From assembly GCA_018715645.1 (NCBI GenBank), contig DVLE01000046.1, positions 1-64,000 of the forward strand: 64,000 bases of DNA. Reading direction: 5' to 3'. The stretch is from Candidatus Merdisoma merdipullorum (GTDB lineage: Bacteria > Bacillota > Clostridia > Lachnospirales > Lachnospiraceae). This document shows positions 39,201 through 46,405 of the stretch, one piece after another. Below the pieces are notes generated by a model, which saw only the letters and a list, made by a program, of their open reading frames with translations, was not told the origin of the DNA and made no database searches. The position numbers were made by a program, and so were the translations under genes. Each line of letters starts with the position of its first letter. The stretch's first letter is position 1.

Positions 39201-39762
39201 GCGCTATACCTTTATGAGCGGACAGAGGGACGATTTGGTGAAGGCGGAGGAAACCCTGCTTGGGATCATCCAGGAGCTTGATACGGGTATGCGCCGCCAG
39301 TTTGAGGAGCAGTTTGCAAAGATACGCGTGGAGTTTGACAAGGCTTTCAGGGAGCTGTTCGGCGGCGGAAAGGGAACGCTGGAGCTTGAGGAGGAAAGCG
39401 ATATTCTGGAGGCAGGCGTGCGGATCATCGCGCAGCCGCCCGGCAAGAAGCTGCAGAATATGATGCAGCTTTCAGGAGGAGAAAAAGCGCTGACGGCGAT
39501 CTCCCTTCTGTTTGCGATTCAGAATCTGAAGCCTTCTCCCTTCTGTCTGCTGGATGAGATCGAGGCTGCCCTGGACGATTCCAATGTGGGACGCTTTGCG
39601 AAATACCTGCACAAGTTGACAAATAATACACAGTTTATTATTATTACACATAGGAAAGGAACGATGGAGGCCGCTGACAGACTGTATGGAATCACGATGC
39701 AGGAGAAGGGCGTGTCCGCTCTCGTATCCGTGAACCTGATAGAAGAAGAATTGGACGAATAA
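36202..39762 (+). CDS. smc: Chromosome partition protein Smc
   Basis: SMC ATPase of the bacterial condensin (with ScpA and ScpB, not in the window). It has 1186 residues. The N-terminal Walker A is [21 protein letters not shown]. Two long coiled coils (about 170-500 and 670-1000) flank the hinge (about 510-660, with [12 protein letters not shown] and [13 protein letters not shown]). The C-terminal signature is [17 protein letters not shown], followed by Walker [14 protein letters not shown]. Confidence 0.97.
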   Translation: MYLKSIEVQGFKSFANKIVFEFHNGITGIVGPNGSGKSNVADAVRWVLGEQRVKQLRGGSMQDVIFAGTENRRPLSYAYVAITLDNSDHQLPVDYEEVTVSRRLYRSGESEYLLNGTACRLKDINELFYDTGIGKEGYSIIGQGQIDRILSSRPEESRELFDEATGIVKFKRRKNTAQKKLEDEKQNILRINDILAELEKQLGPLERQSETARQYLKKKETLKIYDVNMFLLETDRLSEQLLALTEKAETAQVNLNETTQEYEKIKREHSRIEEELEELNSSLDRAKEAASQNDLSRQQMEGQIELLKEQIKSVRSGEEQKQGRLSLIGADILERRETRKRFTEEQKQLDAQLKQVSSVSLAAGEKLRKIRSQIDELNREAEESKNAIISLLNERASTKGRLQRYDAMQEQAQLRKAELTQKLLEARSSEETQRESFEQHQKELEKVSSRILELTASQREKEEEAEGFRRQLGKLNEELEIGQSAFHRESSRLESLRNMAERYDGYGSSIRKVMEQKGKHPGILGVVADLIKVDQKYETAVETALGGNIQNIVTDDEQTAKEMIDFLKKNRFGRATFLPLTSVGNRDNFPKKEALKEKGAVGLASTLVETDKKYAGIVSYLLGRVLVAEHIDDAIRIARKYGHSLHIVTLEGEYLSPGGSMTGGAFRNASNLLGRRRELEQLEENVRRLEQDMKDAREQIEDLKEKRRKSRREAEELNTRLQEQFLLQNTAKLNADQAGKRLKEIEESYGGLQTELAQLEEQFQDIRQSRQSIAEELQVSEAQEKEREEKIAKAQESLEECKKQEADCIREAEEVHLEVANLTQKAEFAGENVARLDREIDRLRSEEEELKAGVLEGSKDVKAKEEGILALTGQIEQLTARSKELARETEELSGKREALMNGQKEFFSRREELSEQRNLLDKEVFRLNSQREKLEEAADAQASYMWDEYELTYNMACPMRNMEFTDAGSLKKQIAALKDEIRKLGDVNVNAIEDYKNLSERYTFMSGQRDDLVKAEETLLGIIQELDTGMRRQFEEQFAKIRVEFDKAFRELFGGGKGTLELEEESDILEAGVRIIAQPPGKKLQNMMQLSGGEKALTAISLLFAIQNLKPSPFCLLDEIEAALDDSNVGRFAKYLHKLTNNTQFIIITHRKGTMEAADRLYGITMQEKGVSALVSVNLIEEELDE

Positions 39763-39790
39763 TTGGCGTTATGACAGGGGGAATTGGAAG

Positions 39791-40723
39791 ATGGCGGAAG
39801 AAAAGAAGGGAATTTTCAGCCGGCTTGTGTCTGGCCTTGCCAAGACACGGGCGAATATCGCGGCCGGAATAGACAATATTTTCAGCGGTTACTCAGCGAT
39901 TGACGATGATTTTTACGAGGAGATCGAAGAAATCCTCATCATGGGTGATATTGGCATCAACGCCACAAATGCGATTCTGGAGGATCTGAAGCAGAAGGTA
40001 AAGGAGCAGAAGATCAAAGAGCCTTCCGAGTGCAAGGAGCTTTTGATTAACAGCATCAAGGATCAGATGCGTGTGGGCGAGGTGGCCTACCGCTTTGAAC
40101 AGGAGAAATCCGTAGTTCTGGTCATCGGCGTCAACGGCGTGGGCAAGACTACTTCGGTAGGCAAGCTTGCCGGGAAGCTGAAGGATCAGGGGAAAAAGGT
40201 GATCCTTGCGGCGGCGGATACCTTCCGGGCCGCGGCAGGCGAGCAGCTTACCGAGTGGGCGAACCGGGCCGGAGTGGATATTATCAGCGGCTGCGAGGGC
40301 GCGGATCCGGCTTCGGTCGTGTATGACGCGGTCTGCGCCGCGAAGGCAAGACATGCGGACGTTCTGCTCTGCGATACGGCAGGGCGGCTTCACAACAAGA
40401 AGAATCTGATGGAGGAGCTGCGCAAGATCAACCGTATCATTGACCGGGAGTATCCGGAAGCTTTTCGTGAAACCCTTGTGGTGCTGGACGGCACGACCGG
40501 GCAGAACGCCCTGGAACAGGCCCGCCAGTTTAAAGAGGTTGTGGATATTACAGGAATCATTTTGACGAAGCTGGATGGAACCGCCAAGGGAGGAATCGCT
40601 GTGGCGATAGAGGCCGAGCTTGGCATTCCGGTCAAGTACATCGGGGTAGGAGAAAGCATTGAAGATCTGCAGAAGTTCGATGCGGATGAGTTTGTCAATG
40701 CGTTGTTTCATCAGGAGAAGTAA
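39791..40723 (+). CDS. ftsY: Signal recognition particle receptor FtsY
   Basis: SRP receptor GTPase docking ribosomes to the membrane. It has 310 residues with almost no acidic A domain, as in many Firmicutes. The NG domain has GVNGVGKTTSVGKLA (G1), AADTFRAAAGEQL, CDTAGRLHNKKNLMEEL and TKLDGTAKGG. It lies 28 nt after smc, a conserved order. Confidence 0.96.
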   Translation: MAEEKKGIFSRLVSGLAKTRANIAAGIDNIFSGYSAIDDDFYEEIEEILIMGDIGINATNAILEDLKQKVKEQKIKEPSECKELLINSIKDQMRVGEVAYRFEQEKSVVLVIGVNGVGKTTSVGKLAGKLKDQGKKVILAAADTFRAAAGEQLTEWANRAGVDIISGCEGADPASVVYDAVCAAKARHADVLLCDTAGRLHNKKNLMEELRKINRIIDREYPEAFRETLVVLDGTTGQNALEQARQFKEVVDITGIILTKLDGTAKGGIAVAIEAELGIPVKYIGVGESIEDLQKFDADEFVNALFHQEK

Positions 40724-40738
40724 AGGAGAGACGTGGAT

Positions 40739-41950
40739 ATGCTTACATTAGAGAAATTTGAGGAAGCTTCTGAGGTAGTGAAAAAAGTTGCCATAGAGAC
40801 AAAGCTTTTGTACAGCCAGTATTTCAGCGAGCAGACAGGAAACAAAGTGTATCTGAAGCCTGAGAATATGCAGGTGACGGGGGCTTACAAGATCCGCGGC
40901 GCCTACTATAAGATCAGTACGCTGACTGACGAGGAGAGAGCCAGAGGCCTGATTACGGCTTCCGCCGGAAACCATGCCCAGGGCGTAGCCTATGCGGCGA
41001 AAGCGTATGGGGCGAAGGCAGTCATTGTCATGCCGACTACGACGCCTCTGATGAAGGTAGAGCGTACAAAAAGCTATGGCGCAGAAGTTGTACTCTACGG
41101 CAATGTCTACGATGAAGCTTGCGAGTATGCCTACAAGCTGGCTGAAGAAAAAGGCTATACCTTTATTCATCCTTTTGACGATCTGGCCGTGGCTACCGGA
41201 CAGGGAACGATCGCCATGGAGATCGTGAAGGAGCTTCCGCTGGTGGATTATATTCTTGTTCCCATTGGCGGCGGAGGACTCTGCACAGGCGTCTCCACGC
41301 TGGCTAAAATGCTGAATCCCAATATCAAGGTGATAGGAGTGGAGCCTGCGGGGGCCAACTGTATGCAGGTATCCTTAAAAAACAAGAAGGTCACTACCCT
41401 TCCTTCCGTAAGCACGATCGCAGATGGTACGGCAGTCAAGACGCCTGGAGAGAAGATTTTCCCTTATATTCAAAAGAATTTGGACGACATCATTACAGTC
41501 AGTGATGACGAGTTGATCGTGGCCTTCCTCGACATCGTGGAAAACCACAAGATGGTTGTGGAAAATTCCGGTCTTCTGACTGTGGCAGCCCTGCGTCATA
41601 TGAATGTACAGGGAAAGAAGATCGTTTCTATTTTAAGCGGCGGAAATATGGATATTATTACCATGTCCTCCGTAGTACAGTTCGGCCTGATTCAGAGAGA
41701 CCGTATTTTCACGGTCTCCACGCTGCTTCCGGACAAGCCCGGCCAGCTTGTACAGGTGGCCCAGCTTATCGCCGAGGAGCAAGGCAATGTGATCAAGCTT
41801 GATCACAACCAGTTCGTCAGCACGAACCGTCAGGAAGGCGTGGAACTGCGCATCACGATAGAAGCCTTCGGCACAGAGCACAAAAACCGCATCGTAAAAC
41901 GGCTGGAAGAAGGCGGATTCCGCCCAAGACTCGTCAAGATCATGATGTGA
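40739..41950 (+). CDS. ilvA: Threonine ammonia-lyase (threonine dehydratase) with ACT domain
   Basis: PLP enzyme deaminating threonine to 2-oxobutyrate. It has about 403 residues from ATG 40739, 10 nt after AAAGGAG; the GTG at 40733 is too close. The PLP lysine lies in TGAYKIRGAY, the phosphate-binding loop in PIGGGGLCTG, and the C-terminal ACT domain starts at RIFTVSTLLPDKPGQL. The size and single ACT domain fit the short form, which can be catabolic (tdcB-like) or biosynthetic; no other isoleucine genes are nearby. Confidence 0.92.
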   Translation: MLTLEKFEEASEVVKKVAIETKLLYSQYFSEQTGNKVYLKPENMQVTGAYKIRGAYYKISTLTDEERARGLITASAGNHAQGVAYAAKAYGAKAVIVMPTTTPLMKVERTKSYGAEVVLYGNVYDEACEYAYKLAEEKGYTFIHPFDDLAVATGQGTIAMEIVKELPLVDYILVPIGGGGLCTGVSTLAKMLNPNIKVIGVEPAGANCMQVSLKNKKVTTLPSVSTIADGTAVKTPGEKIFPYIQKNLDDIITVSDDELIVAFLDIVENHKMVVENSGLLTVAALRHMNVQGKKIVSILSGGNMDIITMSSVVQFGLIQRDRIFTVSTLLPDKPGQLVQVAQLIAEEQGNVIKLDHNQFVSTNRQEGVELRITIEAFGTEHKNRIVKRLEEGGFRPRLVKIMM

Positions 41951-41953
41951 CAT

Positions 41954-42094
41954 ACAGCCAAGCCATGCAAAAGCCGGGAAAATGTCCACTGCGTGCTTGC
42001 ACGCAAGGGGATATTTTTCCGGCTTTTATAGGGCGCAGCCCCGCAGCCAGGGGAAAACGCAAGCGTTTTCCCCTGGCTGACGTGGCTTGGCTGT
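41954..42094 (+). repeat. 141-nt three-way-junction element after ilvA
   Basis: Outer 12-bp arms ACAGCCAAGCCA (41954-41965) and TGGCTTGGCTGT (42083-42094) enclose two long hairpins. The first (41969-42027) pairs over more than 20 bp (AAAAGCCGG with CCGGCTTTT, capped by GCGTGC-TT-GCACGC). The second (42044-42079) is a perfect 17-bp stem (CAGCCAGGGGAAAACGC) with an AA loop. It could be a palindromic interspersed repeat, a small MITE-like element or a structured 3' UTR. It begins 3 nt after the ilvA stop. Confidence 0.7.
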
Positions 42095-42137
42095 TGATAA
42101 AGAAAATAAACGAAATGCAATATGAGCGCACCAGCGC

Positions 42138-42173
42138 AGCCCAGGAAAATCATCAGATTTTCCTGGGCTTTTT
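42138..42173 (+). terminator. Strong intrinsic terminator (ilvA operon)
   Basis: A perfect 14-bp stem AGCCCAGGAAAATC, an ATCA loop and a T5 tail. It closes the plsX-to-ilvA block and separates it from the repeat array. Confidence 0.9.
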
Positions 42174-42181
42174 GCCTATAC

Positions 42182-42438
42182 CTACGGATGAAAAGCCAGG
42201 AATCGTCTATTTCATCCGTAGAAATCAGGCTCTGTCTACGGATGCAAAACCAGGAATTGCGTATTATATCTGTAGAAATCTGGCTCTGTCTACGGATGTA
42301 AAACCAGGAATTGCATATCACATCTGTAGAAATTCGCGTATGTCTACAGATACAAAGCCAAGAATTGTATATTTCATCCGTAGAAGCTTGCCTTTTTCTA
42401 CAGATACAAAGCCGGGAAATTGCGGATTACATCCGTAG
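42182..42438. repeat. Tandem array of five 54-nt hairpin repeats
   Basis: Unit starts are 42182, 42236, 42290, 42344 and 42398, exactly 54 nt apart; the last unit is partial (41 nt). Each unit starts CTAC(G/A)GAT and carries ATC(C/T)GTAG about 30 nt later, so each folds into a hairpin. Right arms also pair with the next unit's left arm (perfectly for units 1/2 and 3/4). Because 54 is a multiple of 3, both strands show long false ORFs with 18-residue repeats. The array lies 140 nt upstream of a tyrosine recombinase. Confidence 0.88.
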
Positions 42439-42534
42439 AGTGCTGCCGCAATGGCAAGCCGCTGCCCTCAAATTCTATTTTTCTTGCTTAAATCCCCAAA
42501 TTACAAAAATATGTTTCTGGAGTTTTTCCGATAC

Positions 42535-42540
42535 TATACT
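42535..42540 (+). promoter_or_regulatory. Possible -10 of the recombinase gene
   Basis: TATACT lies 38 nt before the recombinase ATG. No clear -35 is visible at 17 nt (TGTTTC at best). Confidence 0.35.
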
Positions 42541-42578
42541 CATAATTGACAGGAAAACAGTATAAAGGAGGAACTCTT

Positions 42579-43427
42579 ATGTCGTATGAAATCACCCAGG
42601 AATGCCTGTCGGCCTATCTTATCCGGCTGCGGGAGGAGGAAAAAAGTCCCCATACGATTCAGAAATATTTCCGGGATGTGAAAGCGTTTGGAAATTTTGC
42701 AGACGGAGACTTTTCCGGAAAAGAAACGGTACTGCGCTGGAAGGAGCGTTTGAACAGAAATTATAAGCCAAGAAGTGTGAATTCCATGATTGCTTCTCTG
42801 AATCATTTCTTTTCCTTTATGGGCTGGGAGAGACTTCGGGTGCGTATGTTTCGGATTCAGGAAGAAATCTATGAAAGGGAGGAGCGGGAGCTGACAAGAA
42901 TGGAATATGAACGCCTTCTGAGAGAGACGCGTCGGAGAAAAAACAGACGTATGGAGATGCTTTTGCAGACTCTTGGGGCCACAGGAATCCGCATCTCAGA
43001 ACTGCCGTTTATCACAGTGGAAGCCGTGAGAAAGGGAAAGGCTGACGTCAGGGGAAAGGGAAAGCAGAGACAGGTATTCCTTCCTGGAGAATTGTGTCAG
43101 GCATTGCGGCGGTATGGAAGGGAACAGAAGATAACGGCAGGCCCGCTTTTTGTCACGCGGACAGGGCGGCCCCTGGATCGGAGTAATATCTGGAGGGAGA
43201 TGAAAAAGCTCTGCGAGCGTTCCGGGGTAAGTCCGCAGAAAGTATTTCCGCATAATCTCCGTCATCTGTTTGCGAAAATCTTTTACCAGTTGGAAAAGGA
43301 CATTGTGAAGCTGGCTGATATTCTGGGACACAGCAGTATCAATACTACGAGAATCTATACGAAGGAGAGCGGCAGAAGTCACCGCAGGATGATAGAACGG
43401 ATGAAATTGATTTTGTATACAACATAA
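42579..43427 (+). CDS. Tyrosine recombinase (XerC-like integrase/invertase)
   Basis: A 282-residue site-specific recombinase starting at ATG 42579, 7 nt after AAAGGAGG (the track start at 42546 is a TTG). The N-terminal SAM-like core-binding domain spans about 1-95. The catalytic domain has R138 (TGIRISEL), a lysine near 160, H225 and R228 (HNLRHLF), H251 (LGHSSINTTRIY) and nucleophile Y260. All catalytic residues are intact. The size fits Xer-type or phase-variation invertases rather than phage integrases with an arm-binding domain. Its stop codon lies inside a 24-bp repeat that recurs inverted 207 bp downstream; I infer that it inverts this segment. Confidence 0.92.
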   Translation: MSYEITQECLSAYLIRLREEEKSPHTIQKYFRDVKAFGNFADGDFSGKETVLRWKERLNRNYKPRSVNSMIASLNHFFSFMGWERLRVRMFRIQEEIYEREERELTRMEYERLLRETRRRKNRRMEMLLQTLGATGIRISELPFITVEAVRKGKADVRGKGKQRQVFLPGELCQALRRYGREQKITAGPLFVTRTGRPLDRSNIWREMKKLCERSGVSPQKVFPHNLRHLFAKIFYQLEKDIVKLADILGHSSINTTRIYTKESGRSHRRMIERMKLILYTT

Positions 43428-43673
43428 TCTATATCATGTTGTTGATACATAGTGCAGTCCGGGTGTATTTTATCACAGACTGCTTAAAAAGACGATCTGC
43501 AGTCAGCTTTTTTCAGAAAACTGGAATGAAAAAGAGCTGGTGAAATTGAAAAATGGCAGGACAAAGAAACCTGTACGGCAAAATGCAGGGAAAAGCTGAA
43601 AATTTTTTCATTTCTTTGTCTGCGATCCGACTGCCGGCGACGCGGAATTACAACATGATATAGATTATGTTGT
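43419..43673. repeat. Predicted invertible DNA segment bounded by perfect 24-bp inverted repeats
   Basis: Left repeat 43419-43442 and right repeat 43650-43673 are exact reverse complements over 24 bp, with no match beyond. Each is itself a near-palindrome: ACAACAT arms, a 10-nt asymmetric core (AATCTATATC on the left) and ATGTTGT, as expected for tyrosine recombinase sites with two protein-binding arms and a directional core. The 207-bp interior has no ORF but holds a candidate promoter and several GACTGC/GCAGTC copies. The left repeat overlaps the recombinase stop codon; the right one ends 27 nt before the lipoprotein gene. Confidence 0.8.
43467..43495 (-). promoter_or_regulatory. Candidate promoter inside the invertible segment, pointing away from the lipoprotein gene
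   Basis: On the minus strand, TGATAAAAT (43475-43467) is an extended -10 with a weak -35 (TCGTCT, 43495-43490) 17 nt upstream. As assembled it fires leftward, antisense to the 3' end of the recombinase gene. Inversion would aim it at the lipoprotein gene. GCAGTC/GACTGC repeats flank the -10 and -35. Confidence 0.45.
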
Positions 43674-43700
43674 TAAGGCGCTGACAGAAGGAGAATACAA

Positions 43701-44345
43701 ATGAAAAAGAGAAGAAGGGGTTTTATTTTTATATTGGCGTTTGCGGCGGCTGTATGTTCCGGCTGTATAAAACAGGAGGAAGAAAGCAGTTCCATGCGCT
43801 CGGTGATCTATCTGTATCCCAGAGATGCTTTGGAGGTCAGTATTCAGCTGAACGGCAGCAGCCTGGAGGATGCCTGTACTTATCCTCGTTATAAAGAGGG
43901 CTGGCATGTAATAGCGAGACCGGATGGGAGCCTGACAAATCTGGACGATGGGCAGGAGTATGACTGCCTGTTCCGGGAGGAAAATGTGGAGGAAACTTTT
44001 GATATGGAGGAAGGCTTTTTGGTAAAGGGGGAGGAGACCGCTGCCTTTTTACAGGAGACTTTCACAGGATTGGGCCTGATTCCGGAGGAATACAATACGC
44101 TGCTTGTCTGGCATCTGCCGCAGATGGAGGAGAATCCCTGGAATCTGATTATGTTTCGTACGGAGATAGGCAGGGGAAGCACGTCGCTTGCGGTCTTGCC
44201 GGAACCGGACAGAGTTTTTCGGGTAATTATGGCGTATCAGGCTTTGGAGAAACCGGTAAATGTCAGGGAACCCAAGCTGGAAGAGCTGGCGCCATCCCGG
44301 AACGGATTTACAGCCATAGAATTTGGAGCGCTGGAACTATCCTGA
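43701..44345 (+). CDS. Predicted lipoprotein, putatively phase-variable
   Basis: A 214-residue exported protein: basic N-terminus (MKKRRRG), hydrophobic helix and lipobox ending at Cys (AAVCSGC, about residue 24). The mature part starts with SVIYLYPRDALEVSIQL and contains GWHVIARPDGSLTNLDDGQEYDCLF and LLVWHLPQMEENPWNLI. I recall this layout from uncharacterised gut Firmicutes proteins, but no function is known to me. AGAAGGAG precedes the ATG. No promoter reads into it in the present orientation of the upstream segment. Confidence 0.8.
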   Translation: MKKRRRGFIFILAFAAAVCSGCIKQEEESSSMRSVIYLYPRDALEVSIQLNGSSLEDACTYPRYKEGWHVIARPDGSLTNLDDGQEYDCLFREENVEETFDMEEGFLVKGEETAAFLQETFTGLGLIPEEYNTLLVWHLPQMEENPWNLIMFRTEIGRGSTSLAVLPEPDRVFRVIMAYQALEKPVNVREPKLEELAPSRNGFTAIEFGALELS

Positions 44346-44390
44346 GCCTGTAGATTTTCTGGGAGCTGTCCTGAGCCTGCGGATTTGCTC

Positions 44391-44419
44391 TTGCATTCAT
44401 CAGAAAAGTATTGTAGAAT
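44391..44419 (+). promoter_or_regulatory. mntP promoter
   Basis: TTGCAT (44391-44396), 17 nt, TAGAAT (44414-44419), a few bases before the riboswitch. Confidence 0.7.
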
Positions 44420-44425
44420 AAAAAA

Positions 44426-44513
44426 GCGCGTAAGGGAGTAGTTGGCGTCCTCGGACGTGACAGAATCAACAGATTGGCGAACGCCTGGTTTTGTACGAAA
44501 TAACGAGACTTAT
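44426..44513 (+). ncRNA. yybP-ykoY (Mn2+) riboswitch aptamer
   Basis: The conserved 5' box TAAGGGAGTAG, an internal helical region with AATCAACAGATTGGCGAACGC, and the 3' box AACGAGACTTA fit the yybP-ykoY manganese riboswitch. The P1 pairing (GTAAG with CTTA) uses bases that also form the left arm of the terminator, so Mn2+ binding should prevent termination. The downstream gene mntP, a manganese exporter, is the classic target of this RNA. Confidence 0.88.
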
Positions 44514-44547
44514 CCGCAGATGATTTCTGCGGACAGGTCTTTTTTTA
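44506..44547 (+). terminator. Riboswitch-controlled terminator
   Basis: AGACTTATCCGCAGA pairs with TCTGCGGACAGGTCT, with a T7 tail. The left arm overlaps the aptamer P1 strand, giving two mutually exclusive folds. Confidence 0.9.
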
Positions 44548-44814
44548 TTTCATAGGAAAGGCCGTGTTACGTTAATATGTGAAAGTAAAGTGAAAAAAGG
44601 TCTTTCCTATGAAATAAAATGCACTTCGTGCAAGGATGCGCAGCTCGCGGAGAGGAAATTGCTGCTTTGCAGCCCGCTCGCGCGCGAAGAATTTCGCAAG
44701 CGAAATTCGTATTTATTCCCGCGGACAGGAAGTTTTTCCGGCTTTCCGCGCGGGAAAAGGACGTTTCACAAGCCCGATTTTTACGATATTCAGGAGACAA
44801 AGGAGAGAAGAAAC
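44543..44814 (+). promoter_or_regulatory. Hairpin-dense leader between riboswitch terminator and mntP
   Basis: A 21-bp inverted repeat (44543-44563 with 44599-44619) begins in the terminator T tract. Further hairpins follow: TGCAC-TTC-GTGCA (44620-44632), GCTGC-TTT-GCAGC (44661-44673), GAATTTCGC-AA-GCGAAATTC (44689-44708) and TTCCCGCG with CGCGGGAA (44716-44756). This 270-nt stretch carries no convincing gene; the in-frame track ORF from 44590 reads through it. Confidence 0.6.
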
Positions 44815-45390
44815 ATGAGTTTACCGGAATTGTTTGCAATAGCTGTGGCGCTGTCCATGGACGCGTTTGCCGTGTCGGTCTGTAAGGGACTGAGCGTGCG
44901 GAAGGCAGGTGTGAAGGAATGCTGCATTGCAGGTCTGTATTTTGGAGGATTTCAGGCGCTGATGCCTGCGATTGGTTATTTCCTGGGCGTGCAGTTCAGA
45001 GAATATATTACGAGCATCGATCACTGGATTGCCTTTATTCTGCTCGGACTGATCGGCGTCAATATGATTCGGGAATCCAGGGAGAAGGAGAGCGAAGACG
45101 TCTGTCCCAGGGAGGAGCATCCCTTTGCGGTAAAATCGATGCTTCTCCTGGCGATTGCCACAAGTATAGACGCTCTCGCAGTTGGAATCACGCTGGCTTT
45201 TCTCAAGGTAAATCTGGCGGCATCCGTAAGCTTTATCGGTGTGATTACCTTCCTGCTTTCCGCTTTGGGTATCCGTATTGGAAACATCTTTGGTGTGAAG
45301 TATAAGTCGAAAGCTGAGCTGGTGGGGGGAGTGATTCTGATTTGCATGGGACTGAAGATTTTATTGGAGCATGTGGGCGTGTTTGGATAA
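44815..45390 (+). CDS. mntP: Manganese efflux pump MntP
   Basis: A 191-residue, six-helix membrane exporter for Mn2+. The start at 44815 gives [27 protein letters not shown], with the family's membrane Asp. The second repeat half has [17 protein letters not shown], the matching Asp motif. Basal expression is expected to be low and raised by manganese through the upstream riboswitch. The longer track start (44590) runs through riboswitch-leader hairpins and is rejected. Confidence 0.95.
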   Translation: MSLPELFAIAVALSMDAFAVSVCKGLSVRKAGVKECCIAGLYFGGFQALMPAIGYFLGVQFREYITSIDHWIAFILLGLIGVNMIRESREKESEDVCPREEHPFAVKSMLLLAIATSIDALAVGITLAFLKVNLAASVSFIGVITFLLSALGIRIGNIFGVKYKSKAELVGGVILICMGLKILLEHVGVFG

Positions 45391-45395
45391 AAGTA

Positions 45396-45423
45396 AGACT
45401 GGCCGAAAGGCTAGTCTTTTTTT
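45396..45423 (+). terminator. mntP terminator
   Basis: AGACTGGCC, GAAA tetraloop, GGCTAGTCT, then T7. Its T tract supplies part of the -35 element of the next promoter. Confidence 0.92.
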
Positions 45424-45442
45424 GATCGCAGGTACATATACT
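45414..45442 (+). promoter_or_regulatory. Candidate sigma-E promoter of the spoIIIA operon
   Basis: GTCTTTTT (45414-45421), 13 nt, CATATACT (45435-45442) fits the mother-cell sigma-E pattern and lies 18 nt before spoIIIAA. The spoIIIA operon is sigma-E dependent in Bacillus. Confidence 0.5.
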
Positions 45443-45460
45443 GTCCTAAGAGGTGAGGAA

Positions 45461-46405
45461 ATGAAGGACAGGGAGGACATTCTGCGTATCTTTTCCCTGC
45501 ATATCCGGCAGATTCTGGAGCGGGCGGACCTGAATTTTAGGAGCCTGCAGGAGATACGGCTCAGGGCGGGAAGACCACTCATGGTGCAGCAGGGGAACAG
45601 GGAAGCGTTTCTCACGGAGCTGGGAGAATGCACCCAGGACGCGAAAAGAGCATGGAGGGTGACAGAGCGGGAGCTTCGGGAAACCATGGAGTTTGTGGGA
45701 AAATATTCGCTCTACGCCTATGAGGACGAGCTGAAGCAGGGATACCTGACCCTTCGGGGCGGTCACCGGGTGGGGGTAGCCGGAAAAACTGTGCTGGAAG
45801 GGGACAAGGTAAAGGGAATCCGGTATATTTCCTGTATCAATGTCCGCCTTTCTCATGAGATACCGGGCTGTGCGGACCGGGTCCTCCCCTATGTATATGG
45901 AGAGAACGGCGTTCACCATACGCTGATTATTTCGCCGCCCCGCTGCGGCAAGACTACGCTTCTTCGGGATCTGATCCGGCAGATTTCAGACGGAACCGGG
46001 GGGAATCGGGGGTATACGGTGGGGGTTGTGGATGAACGATCGGAGATCTGCGGCTGCTATATGGGAATACCGGGAAATGATGTGGGAATCCGCACAGATG
46101 TGATGGACGCCTGTCCGAAGGCTGAGGGTATGATGATGCTGGTGCGTTCCATGGCTCCTGAAGTGATTGCCGTGGATGAGATCGGCCGCTATGAGGATAT
46201 TCATGCGATAGAAACGGTGCTGTTCTGCGGCTGCCGCCTGATCGCTACCGTGCATGGAAGCGACCTGTCTGATATTCAGTCCAAACCTTTATTTCAGCGG
46301 CTGATGGCGGAGCAGGTGTTTGAAAGATACATCATTCTCGGAGGCAGCGGTCAGACGGGTACGGTGCGAAGGATTCTGGACGGAAGGGGGAAGGCGCTTT
46401 GCTGA
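45461..46405 (+). CDS. spoIIIAA: Stage III sporulation protein AA (ATPase)
   Basis: Secretion-type ATPase proposed to power the SpoIIIA-SpoIIQ channel between mother cell and forespore. It has 314 residues from ATG 45461, behind AGGTGAGG; the track start at 45371 lies upstream of the promoter and terminator and is rejected. Walker A is SPPRCGKTTLLRDLIRQI and Walker B is MAPEVIAVDEIGRYED. RLRAGRPL is the usual N-terminal motif. First gene of the eight-gene operon. Confidence 0.95.
   Translation: MKDREDILRIFSLHIRQILERADLNFRSLQEIRLRAGRPLMVQQGNREAFLTELGECTQDAKRAWRVTERELRETMEFVGKYSLYAYEDELKQGYLTLRGGHRVGVAGKTVLEGDKVKGIRYISCINVRLSHEIPGCADRVLPYVYGENGVHHTLIISPPRCGKTTLLRDLIRQISDGTGGNRGYTVGVVDERSEICGCYMGIPGNDVGIRTDVMDACPKAEGMMMLVRSMAPEVIAVDEIGRYEDIHAIETVLFCGCRLIATVHGSDLSDIQSKPLFQRLMAEQVFERYIILGGSGQTGTVRRILDGRGKALC

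Noticed and set aside
42182-42438. CRISPR array
   Set aside because: The period is regular, but there is no constant repeat with variable spacers. Whole 54-nt units are homologous to each other, and no cas genes are nearby.
42182-42438. Integron attC array
   Set aside because: Units are tandem copies without gene cassettes between them, and the recombinase has no visible IntI-specific insert.
41947-42438. Track ORFs on both strands (163 aa plus at 41947, 163 aa minus at 41830) with 18-residue repeats
   Set aside because: They arise because the 54-nt repeat is a multiple of three. They run through the three-way junction and the terminator and lack ribosome binding sites.
31149-42438. Shared CTACAGAT/ATCTGTAG sequence between the BlaI operator and the 54-nt repeats
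   Set aside because: The repeats lack the TACA-nn-TGTA pair needed for a BlaI site. The short match is probably chance.
43419-43673. Composite insertion sequence or MITE
   Set aside because: The repeats are internally dyadic with directional cores, there is no target-site duplication, and an intact recombinase overlaps one copy, which fits an inversion site better.
44590-45390. 266-residue version of MntP
   Set aside because: The extra N-terminus is translated from leader hairpins, and the family start is at 44815.
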